Of a stretch of 18,960 nucleotides of DNA, positions 14,074-18,960 are shown in pieces; position 1 is the stretch's first letter, and every line of letters starts with the position of its first letter. Made by a program: the position numbers and the translations under genes. The stretch is taken from NCBI GenBank assembly GCA_017744755.1, contig JAGIAU010000014.1, positions 1 to 18,960 on the forward strand, in the 5' to 3' direction. Below the pieces are notes generated by a model. That model did not search any database, was not told the DNA's origin, and saw only the letters and a list, made by a program, of their open reading frames with translations. This stretch comes from Microbacteriaceae bacterium (GTDB lineage Bacteria > Actinomycetota > Actinomycetes > Actinomycetales > Microbacteriaceae).

Positions 14074-14768
14074 CCGTTCTCCTCTTGCATCCGATCGGCC
14101 TCGACCGCTCGACCTGGCAAGGCGTGCCGATCGAGGACTCGATCGCGATCGACCTGCCGGGTCACGGCGATGCCCCGCTCGGCTCGGTCGCGACGCTCGC
14201 CGACGTGGCCGATGCCGCGCTCGAGGCGCTGCAGGATCGGCGACCGGTCGACGTCGTCGGCGTGTCGCTCGGCGGGATGGTGGCGCTGCACATGGCGCTC
14301 AGGCACCCGGATCGCGTCCGATCGCTTGTCGTCGCCTGCGCGCCGGCGGCCACCGCGCCGGACGCGATGCTCGGCCGGGCGGAGGACACCGAGCGGCTCG
14401 GGATGGACGGTCTGATGGATGTCACCTTGCGCCGCTGGTTCAGCCAGGGTGCGCTCATCGACGATCGCCCGGTCGTGCGCGCGGCGGCCGAGCGGCTCGC
14501 CGCCGACGACCCGACGGCGATCGCCCGCTACTGGCGGATGCTCGCCGGCCACGACCTGCGCGCTCGGCTCGGCGAGATCGCGGTGCCGGTCACCGTCGTG
14601 GCGGGGACGGGTGACGTCTCGGTCACCCCGGCGATCGCCCGGGAGCTCGAGGACGGGATCGCGGATGCGCGGCTCGTCGAGCTCGATGGCCCGCACATGC
14701 TCCACCTCGAGGCGCCGGAGGCCTTCGCCGCGGCCGTGCGCGAGCATCTCGCGCGACAGCTCGGCTGA
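14070..14768 (+). CDS. Alpha/beta hydrolase with intact catalytic triad (3-oxoadipate enol-lactonase-like)
   Basis: This 232-residue protein is a compact alpha/beta hydrolase. The nucleophile elbow is GVSLGG with Ser66. The acid is likely Asp182 (AGTGDVSVTPA) and the base His209 (DGPHMLHLEAPEAF). Size and motifs resemble 3-oxoadipate enol-lactonase and related small hydrolases, but the substrate need not be a lactone. Its start ATG overlaps the flavoprotein stop (ATGA). It is the last gene of the nine-gene operon, with a hairpin just after the stop. Elbow and His regions are similar to the upstream hydrolase at 11871, which has Ala instead of Ser, so the two may be ancient duplicates. A longer frame read through from within the flavoprotein gene is not the real gene. 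Confidence 0.9.
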   Translation: MTVLLLHPIGLDRSTWQGVPIEDSIAIDLPGHGDAPLGSVATLADVADAALEALQDRRPVDVVGVSLGGMVALHMALRHPDRVRSLVVACAPAATAPDAMLGRAEDTERLGMDGLMDVTLRRWFSQGALIDDRPVVRAAAERLAADDPTAIARYWRMLAGHDLRARLGEIAVPVTVVAGTGDVSVTPAIARELEDGIADARLVELDGPHMLHLEAPEAFAAAVREHLARQLG

Positions 14769-14808
14769 GACGCCGAGTCGGCGTCGGACAGGCTCCGCCT
14801 CAGAGGCG
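14769..14808. terminator. Bidirectional terminator region between convergent operons
   Basis: GACGCCGA (14769-14776) and TCGGCGTC (14778-14785) form a near-continuous palindrome starting directly after the hydrolase stop. CGCCTC and GAGGCG (14796-14808) form a second small hairpin spanning the stop codon of the opposing dehydroquinase-like gene. Two convergent transcripts meet here. Neither hairpin has a T-run, as is common in GC-rich actinobacteria. Confidence 0.55.
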
Positions 14809-15351
14809 CAAGGGGCGTCCCTGCCCCGGCGGGTTCGACAGCCCGGCGTCGATGCGCGCCTGGTAACGGGCGGGCGGGAAGAAATCGCCGTCGTCGAGCG
14901 ACGCGACGAGCGCGACGAGGGTCGCCGTGTAGCTGTGTTTGTGGAAGCCCTTGATCGTGCCGAGCACGGATGGCTCGAAGACCGACTGCGGCTTGAGCCG
15001 CGGGCTGGCGAAGTGCACCTCGACGACGGGGAGCCCCGTTTCCTCGAGCGCGCGCCTGGTCGACTCGCCGAAGAACGTGAGGCCGGCAGGATTGATCAGG
15101 ATGGCGTCGAAGTCCTGGTGTCTCGTGTGGATCCAGGTGAGGATGTCGCCCTCCTCGTTCGTCCAGATCGACTCGGTGAGATCGACGCCCAGCCAGTCCG
15201 CGATCTCTGCGACCCGAGCGTCGAGCTGCTCGGGGTCGATCGAGCCGTAGTGCTTCGGGTCTCGCTGGCCGAGGAACGGCATGTTCGGGCCGTGGATCAT
15301 CCCGATGCGCCACCGCGTGTCGCCGGAGCGGAGCCGGAGCAGGTCGACCAT
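14800..15351 (-). CDS. Type II 3-dehydroquinate dehydratase-like protein, paralogue 2
   Basis: This 183-residue protein has the type II dehydroquinase (AroQ) pattern. HGPNMPFLGQRDPKHYGS carries the counterparts of the catalytic Asn (23), Arg (30) and Tyr (35). ILINPAG supplies Asn87, and VVEVHFAS supplies Glu111 and His113. The N-terminal 18 residues (MVDLLRLRSGDTRWRIGM) form a leader not usual in AroQ. Positions that hold dehydroquinate in AroQ differ: the AYSHTS-type loop reads GLTFFGES, and the ISN/REPFR-type region reads FASPRLKPQS. I therefore expect a related anti- or syn-elimination or hydration chemistry on another substrate. It lies 45 nt downstream of its paralogue in the same direction, with AAAGGA about 10 nt before the ATG. 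Confidence 0.8.
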   Translation of the reverse strand: MVDLLRLRSGDTRWRIGMIHGPNMPFLGQRDPKHYGSIDPEQLDARVAEIADWLGVDLTESIWTNEEGDILTWIHTRHQDFDAILINPAGLTFFGESTRRALEETGLPVVEVHFASPRLKPQSVFEPSVLGTIKGFHKHSYTATLVALVASLDDGDFFPPARYQARIDAGLSNPPGQGRPLRL

Positions 15352-15356
15352 GACCT
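15278..15356 (-). repeat. 79-bp near-identical segment at the 5' end of dehydroquinase-like gene 2
   Basis: This segment matches 15869-15947 at 76 of 79 positions. It covers the first two dozen codons plus five bases upstream of the ATG. The remainder of the two genes is clearly more diverged. Leftover identity from a recent exchange (gene conversion) or selection on the mRNA start are both possible. Confidence 0.85.
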
Positions 15357-15396
15357 CGATTCCTTTCGTTTCGCTGTCTTCGGCGGGTCGGCGGAC

Positions 15397-15942
15397 CTAG
15401 GGGCGTCCCTGGCCCTGCGGCTTGGAGAGCCCGGCATCGACGCGCGCGGGATAGCGCACGGGCGTGAGAAAGTCGCCGTCGTCGAGCGCGGCGACGAGGC
15501 CGATGAGCGCTCCGGTGTAGCTGTGCTTGCGGAAGCCCTTGACGGTGGCGAGCACCGACGTGGCGAAGATCGAGCCCGCCGGTCGACCGCGCTGGCTCGC
15601 GAAATGGACCTCGACGACCGGGAGTCCTGTCTCCTCGAGCGCGCGCCTGGTCGACTCGCCGTAGAGCGTGAGGCCTGCCGGGTTGATCAGGATGCCGTCG
15701 AGGTCGCGGTGCTTCGTGTGGATCCAGGTGAGGATCTCGCCCTCGTAGTTCGTCCAGAGCGATTCGGTCAGCTCGACGCCCAGCCAGCCTGCGAGCTCGG
15801 CCACGCGAGCGTCGAGCTGGGCGATGGTGGTGCCTCCGTAGTCCATCGGGTCGCGCTGATCGAGGTTCGGCATGTTCGGCCCGTTGATCATCCCGATGCG
15901 CCACCGGGTGTCGCCGGAGCGGAGCCGGAGCAGGTCGACCAT
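15397..15942 (-). CDS. Type II 3-dehydroquinate dehydratase-like protein, paralogue 1
   Basis: This 181-residue protein is the first gene of the pair. NGPNMPNLDQRDPMDYGG contains counterparts of the AroQ catalytic Asn (23), Arg (30) and Tyr (35). TNYEGEILTWIH corresponds to the SNHEGELVDWIH block, with His replaced by Tyr. Asn87, Glu111 and His113 are kept. The His of the AroQ substrate loop (INPAAYSHTS) is replaced (INPAGLTLYGES), and the downstream Arg-containing carboxylate clamp is not recognisable. A true catabolic dehydroquinase for quinate would be expected to keep these. The ATG at 15942 has GGAAGG upstream. A 226-bp region to the right separates it from the IclR gene and should hold the promoter. 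A plain quinate-pathway role cannot be excluded. Confidence 0.8.
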   Translation of the reverse strand: MVDLLRLRSGDTRWRIGMINGPNMPNLDQRDPMDYGGTTIAQLDARVAELAGWLGVELTESLWTNYEGEILTWIHTKHRDLDGILINPAGLTLYGESTRRALEETGLPVVEVHFASQRGRPAGSIFATSVLATVKGFRKHSYTGALIGLVAALDDGDFLTPVRYPARVDAGLSKPQGQGRP

Positions 15943-15947
15943 GACCT
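15869..15947 (-). repeat. 79-bp near-identical segment at the 5' end of dehydroquinase-like gene 1
   Basis: This is the partner of 15278-15356, with three mismatches. Both copies encode the shared MVDLLRLRSGDTRWRIGM leader, which is absent from ordinary AroQ proteins. Identity extends five bases upstream of the start codon and then stops. Confidence 0.85.
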
Positions 15948-16076
15948 ACGTTCCTTCCCTCGTCGGAAAGAGCCCGTGGTCCGCTCACCGAGCCGTCGTG
16001 GTCCGAGAGCTACGGGCTCGTACCTCCGCGCGGCATCGATGCGATCGGCGCCGGAAGCGTCTGTACGAACCCCAAC

Positions 16077-16091
16077 CTCCCACAGTGGGGG
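16077..16091. promoter_or_regulatory. Palindrome upstream of the dehydroquinase-like operon
   Basis: CTCCCAC and GTGGGGG flank a central A, giving an almost perfect 15-bp dyad about 135 nt upstream of the ATG at 15942. A short AT-containing stretch between it and the gene could hold the promoter, but I find no convincing -35/-10 pair. It may be an operator for the adjacent IclR-family regulator. This is weak evidence. Confidence 0.3.
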
Positions 16092-16140
16092 CGCCGCCGA
16101 AACCCGCTTTCCGCCTGCCGGTAAGGAACGCGAGATCCGA

Positions 16141-16153
16141 CCGGGACTCCCGG
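16141..16153 (-). terminator. Small GC hairpin after the IclR gene
   Basis: CCGGG and CCCGG flank a 3-nt loop, 16 nt beyond the iclR-type stop codon in the leftward direction. It is short and has no T-run, so it is only a possible terminator for the ligM-iclR transcript. Confidence 0.3.
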
Positions 16154-16168
16154 AGCGCCCGGAGCGCG

Positions 16169-16984
16169 CTACGCCGAGCTCGCCTGCGGACGCACGGCGA
16201 AGCGGGACGGATCCGGCATGCGGTCGAGGCTCCGCGAGATGCCGCGGGCGGCCATCAGGACGGCGGGGATGTGCCGCTTGACGGCCTGGAGGCCGGAGCC
16301 CTGGACGGCGACGGAGACGGCGGCGACGACCTCGCCCGTGAGCGTTCTGATGGGGGCTGCGACGGAGACGGCGTCGCTCGTCATCTGGCGATCGCAGATC
16401 GCGTAGCCGTTCTTCTTGACGTCGGCGAGCATGCGGCGCACGGTCGGGCTGTCCATGACGGTGTACGACGTGTAGCGCTGCCGGTCCTGATCGAGGACCT
16501 CGTCGACGACGGCGTCGGGCGCGTGCGCGAGGAGCACGAGGCCGACGCCCGTCGACGTCATCGGCACCCGCGTCGCGGCGCGGGTGCGCAGCGGCACGGA
16601 GCCGTGGCCGGAGATGTGCGAGATGAAGATCGCCTCGTTGCCCTCGCGCACGCCGAGGCGGACGTTCCCGTGGGTCGCCTCGTACAGGTCCTCGAGGAAG
16701 GGGAGCGCGGTGTCGACGAGGCCGGTGCTGCGCGGCGCGAGCCAGCCGAGCTCCCACATGTGCAGCCCGATCTGGTAGCGGCCCCGCTTGTCGCGCTCGA
16801 GGCCGCCCCAGGCGGTGAGCTCGCCGAGGAGACGGTGCACCGTGGTGAGCGGCAGCCCGGTCGCCCTGGCGATGGCGGAGAGCGTCATCGGCCGGCGGGT
16901 GCGGTAGAGGGCGTCCAGGATCGCGAAGACCTTCTGCGAGGCGCTCAAGGCGCCCGCAGCCTCATCCTGCGCGATCCGGGCCAT
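16169..16984 (-). CDS. IclR-family transcriptional regulator
   Basis: This 271-residue protein has an N-terminal winged HTH (residues about 15-75) with ASQKVFAILDAL, PMTLSAIARATGLPLTTVHR and a GRYQIGLHMWELG wing. An IclR effector-binding domain follows from about residue 90 (HGNVRLGVREGNEAIFISHI, then VAAPIRTLTGEVVAAVSVA). IclR-type regulators control aromatic acid pathways such as protocatechuate (PcaR/PcaU) and homogentisate. It starts 33 nt after the O-demethylase stop, on the same strand, with AGAGG upstream, so it is probably cotranscribed with ligM and autoregulated. Likely targets are the ligM-galB divergent promoter and perhaps the dehydroquinase-like pair to its left. That is inference from position. 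Confidence 0.9.
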   Translation of the reverse strand: MARIAQDEAAGALSASQKVFAILDALYRTRRPMTLSAIARATGLPLTTVHRLLGELTAWGGLERDKRGRYQIGLHMWELGWLAPRSTGLVDTALPFLEDLYEATHGNVRLGVREGNEAIFISHISGHGSVPLRTRAATRVPMTSTGVGLVLLAHAPDAVVDEVLDQDRQRYTSYTVMDSPTVRRMLADVKKNGYAICDRQMTSDAVSVAAPIRTLTGEVVAAVSVAVQGSGLQAVKRHIPAVLMAARGISRSLDRMPDPSRFAVRPQASSA

Positions 16985-17017
16985 GCCTCAGCCTCTCACC
17001 CGCCGGCCGTGCGTCCG

Positions 17018-18418
17018 CTACGCCGTGTAGCCGGTCCGCCAGCCGCCGTGGTACGTGTCGCGCGCGACCTCGGAGTAGGGGACGGGCGACACGACGGCGC
17101 GGACCGCGAACTGGCGATGCGGCTCGACCGTGGTCTTGCCGGAGTTCGGCTGCTCGCCCCAGAGGACGCGGACCTCGGCGCCGATCGGCACGTCCGGGTT
17201 GACCGTGGCGAGCGACAGGCCGCGCTTCTCGTTGGCGGTGACGCCGGTGAAGAGCGACAGGCCGACCGTGTTGTCGTCGGCGTCGAGGACGGCGTCGAAG
17301 TTCGAGGAGCCGTAGTTCGCGTTCGGCAGGTCGAAGTACTGGTACGGCAGCTCGTCGCGGTTCAGGAACGACGCCCAGACGGCGGCGAGGTCCTCGTCGT
17401 TCCACGCGAGCGTGACCTTGCGGCGCTGCGCCTCCGGCTCGATCGCCTCGAGCGCGTCGCGGCCGATGAAGTCGTGGTCGAACTTGACGAAGGAGCCGTA
17501 GCCGAGCTCCCACGGGTTCAGGTAGTAGTCCTCGATGTCGTCGGAGACGAAGGAGCCGGCGAGCGCGTTGATCGCCTCGTACGACTTGACGCCCGACCAC
17601 TCGCGGAAGCCGCGCTCGGCCTCGGAGGAGTAGATCGCCGGCAGGGGCGACGGGACCCAGCCCGACTCGAGCGTGTTCGAGGAGTAGGCGCGCGAGCCGC
17701 AGGGCTCGATGCCGAACTCGGCGCCGGCCTCCAGGACGAGGTCGCGGACGGCGCCGTGCTGCTCGTAGGGGCCCCAGATCTCCAGGCCGGGGGCGCCGGC
17801 CATGCCGTGGCGGAGCGTGCGGATCTGGAAGCCGCCCGCCTCGATGCGGCCCATGTGGAAGAACTTGACCTGCTCGACGGTGCGGCCGGCGAGCCGCTCG
17901 ATGATCGGCCAGGCGTTCGGACCCTGGATCTGGAAGCGGTAGACGGAGCGCTCGACGGCCTTGCCGTAGGGGCGCGAGTTGGAGCGGTCGTCGTAGGTCA
18001 CCTCGACGTCGTAGCCGCCGGTCTCCGCGTGGTACTGCAGCCAGTTCGCGCCGGGGGCGCGGCCGACGTAGACGAGCTCGTCCTGCGCCTCGTGGAAGAG
18101 GATGCCGTCGCCGATGACGCCGCCGTTGGATGCGACGGGGACGAACTGCTTGGCGCGGTCGACGGGGAAGTGCTCGAAGGAGTTGATGCCCGTCTCCGTG
18201 AGCAGTCGGAGCGCGTCCGGGCCTTTGACGTAGAGGTTCACCATGTGGTGCGTCTGGTCGTAGAGCACCGCGGTCTCGCGCCACGCCTTCTGCTCGCGCC
18301 GCCAGTTCGTGAACTCGGCGGGGACGACGGGGTAGATGTACGTCCCGAGCTTGGAGTTGCGGAGGATGTCGACGGGATTCCCGGCCTCGTCGATGAGCTC
18401 CTGCAGGTTGTTCGCCAT
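17018..18418 (-). CDS. ligM: Tetrahydrofolate-dependent aromatic O-demethylase, LigM/DesA type
   Basis: This 466-residue GcvT-fold protein closely resembles Sphingobium LigM, which transfers the methyl of vanillate or 3-O-methylgallate to tetrahydrofolate (DesA does so for syringate). It reads well against my memory of LigM with an offset of two residues. His58, Arg120 (VGRAPGANW) and Tyr245 (RAYSSNTLESGWVPSPLPA) correspond to LigM His60, Arg122 and Tyr247, reported as active-site residues. Other shared blocks are YPVVPAEFTNWRREQKAW, NIEDYYLNPWELGYG-like text and FVKFDHDFIGRDALEA. The start at ATG 18418 has GAAGGAACGAGG upstream. The product should be protocatechuate or gallate plus methyl-tetrahydrofolate. 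Whether the substrate is vanillate, syringate or 3-O-methylgallate is undecided. Confidence 0.88.
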   Translation of the reverse strand: MANNLQELIDEAGNPVDILRNSKLGTYIYPVVPAEFTNWRREQKAWRETAVLYDQTHHMVNLYVKGPDALRLLTETGINSFEHFPVDRAKQFVPVASNGGVIGDGILFHEAQDELVYVGRAPGANWLQYHAETGGYDVEVTYDDRSNSRPYGKAVERSVYRFQIQGPNAWPIIERLAGRTVEQVKFFHMGRIEAGGFQIRTLRHGMAGAPGLEIWGPYEQHGAVRDLVLEAGAEFGIEPCGSRAYSSNTLESGWVPSPLPAIYSSEAERGFREWSGVKSYEAINALAGSFVSDDIEDYYLNPWELGYGSFVKFDHDFIGRDALEAIEPEAQRRKVTLAWNDEDLAAVWASFLNRDELPYQYFDLPNANYGSSNFDAVLDADDNTVGLSLFTGVTANEKRGLSLATVNPDVPIGAEVRVLWGEQPNSGKTTVEPHRQFAVRAVVSPVPYSEVARDTYHGGWRTGYTA

Positions 18419-18454
18419 GTCCTCGTTCCTTCTTCCTTGAAGTGACCCCCGCGA

Positions 18455-18489
18455 GTGTATCGCAGGGAATACCTATGTCCATAGGTATA
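18455..18489 (-). promoter_or_regulatory. ligM promoter with a perfect palindrome over the -35
   Basis: On the minus strand TGGACA (18477-18482) and TACACT (18455-18460) are separated by 16 bp, a plausible -35/-10 pair about 30 nt from the ligM start. A perfect inverted repeat, ATACCTATG and CATAGGTAT separated by TC (18470-18489), is centred exactly on the -35. That geometry fits repression, or activation from a remodelled site. The AT-rich repeat stands out from the GC-rich surroundings. Confidence 0.65.
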
Positions 18490-18496
18490 GAACACG

Positions 18497-18536
18497 CCCG
18501 GATTGTTAACAATCCGGGCCGGATGGTTCTAGAATC
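18497..18536 (+). promoter_or_regulatory. galB promoter with a 24-bp perfect palindrome over the -35
   Basis: GCCCGGATTGTT (18497-18508) is followed directly by its exact reverse complement to 18520, a 24-bp palindrome with no spacer. TTAACA (18507-18512) and TAGAAT (18531-18536), 18 bp apart, form a good -35/-10 pair. The palindrome is centred within 1 bp of the -35. The -10 ends 7 nt before the galB ATG, so transcription should begin at or next to the start codon. Its centre is 29 bp from that of the ligM palindrome, which has a different sequence. Confidence 0.65.
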
Positions 18537-18543
18537 GCCACCA

Positions 18544-18960
18544 TGTCGAACGCAGGGGCGACGAAGCCCCGGACCATGCTCGTCGTCAGCGCGCACGCCG
18601 GCGACTTCGTCTGGCGGGCGGGCGGCGCGATCGCGTCGCACGTCCTGCAGGGCGGGACGGCGCACGTCGTCTGCCTCAGCTTCGGCGAGCGCGGGGAGTC
18701 CGCATCGCAGTGGCTCGAGGGCAAGCCGCTCGAGGAGATCAAGGCGATCCGCCGCGCCGAGGCGCAGGCCGCGGCGGACGCGCTCGGCGCCGCCGTCGAG
18801 TTCCTCGACCAGGGCGACTACCCGCTGCGCGAGTCCGACGCCGCGATCTCGGCGCTCGTCGAGGTCATGCGCCGCGTGCAGCCCGACGTCGTCCTCACCC
18901 ACCCGCTCGCCGACCCCTACAACGGCGACCACCCCGCCGCCGCGCGCATGGCGCTCGAGG
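18544..18960 (+). CDS. galB: GalB-type 4-oxalomesaconate hydratase (PIG-L/LmbE family), N-terminal part
   Basis: The first 139 residues are present; the gene continues beyond the window. MLVVSAHAGDFVWRAGG, HVVCLSFGERGESA and QPDVVLTHPLADPYNGDH match, from memory, Pseudomonas putida GalB, a zinc-dependent 4-oxalomesaconate hydratase of the PIG-L fold used in gallate degradation. The metal-site pattern AHxxD (His18, Asp21) and the later His130 of GDHP fit the LmbE family, where the first motif is usually AHPDD. No Shine-Dalgarno sequence precedes the ATG and the -10 is 7 nt away, so a leaderless mRNA is predicted. It is divergent from ligM. GalB also serves the protocatechuate 4,5-route in some bacteria, so either branch is possible. 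A generic LmbE deacetylase is less likely. Confidence 0.85.

Noticed and set aside
14800..15942. Housekeeping shikimate-pathway aroQ genes
   Set aside because: There are two copies in tandem, an unusual N-terminal leader, altered substrate-binding positions and no aroB, aroC or aroK nearby.
15872..18445. An 857-codon open frame on the plus strand across the IclR and LigM genes
   Set aside because: It is antisense to two well-recognised genes. Its translation is low-complexity Arg/Ala/Gly/Val/Asp sequence with no domain, as expected opposite GC-rich coding DNA.
1..18960. Mobile elements, CRISPR arrays, tRNA or rRNA genes
   Set aside because: I found no transposase or integrase motifs, no regularly spaced repeats and no tRNA-like cloverleaf sequence. 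The only long repeat is the 79-bp gene-start duplication.

Overview
The window is very GC-rich, strongly biased to G/C in third codon positions, uses GTG starts and has densely overlapping genes. Together with a predicted leaderless promoter, this points to an actinobacterium. I cannot name the genus. Everything in view is catabolic or regulatory. There is no rRNA, tRNA, insertion sequence, phage gene or CRISPR array.

Left part (1-4554). The N-terminus of an MmsA-type aldehyde dehydrogenase and a zinc alcohol dehydrogenase lie on the minus strand, followed by a LysR-type regulator. The regulator is divergent from an LLM-class (NtaA/SnaA/DszA-type) FMNH2-dependent monooxygenase. The matching flavin reductase lies convergently just downstream. 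A 32-bp box (28/32 identical) sits upstream of both the alcohol dehydrogenase and the flavin reductase and suggests joint control.

Central operon (4932-14768, plus strand, nine genes, mostly overlapping). It opens with an ABC importer: lipoprotein binding protein, fused double permease and ATPase. A strong hairpin separates the binding-protein gene from the permease gene. Next come a thiolase-fold protein without the usual catalytic cysteine, its DUF35 zinc-ribbon partner, a class III CoA-transferase, an alpha/beta hydrolase whose nucleophile is alanine, a fumarate-reductase-type flavoprotein and a second alpha/beta hydrolase with an intact serine. My reading is uptake of an organic acid, CoA activation, flavin-dependent oxidation or reduction, and retro-aldol-type cleavage. 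The substrate is unknown.

Right part (14800-18960). On the minus strand are two tandem paralogues of type II dehydroquinate dehydratase. They keep the catalytic Asn/Arg/Tyr/Asn/Glu/His set but have changed substrate-binding positions. Further right are an IclR-family regulator and a LigM/DesA-type tetrahydrofolate-dependent aromatic O-demethylase, which is divergent from a GalB-type (PIG-L fold) 4-oxalomesaconate hydratase cut by the window end. The divergent promoter carries two different perfect palindromes, each centred on a predicted -35 element. LigM plus GalB points to methoxylated aromatic acids of the vanillate/3-O-methylgallate/gallate type, with ring cleavage by the 4,5-route. The ring-cleavage dioxygenase and aldolase are not in the window.

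Most novel candidates: the dehydroquinase-like pair in an aromatic-acid locus, the serine-less hydrolase encoded beside an intact paralogue, the nine-gene uptake/CoA/aldolase operon as a pathway, and the two-palindrome ligM-galB control region.
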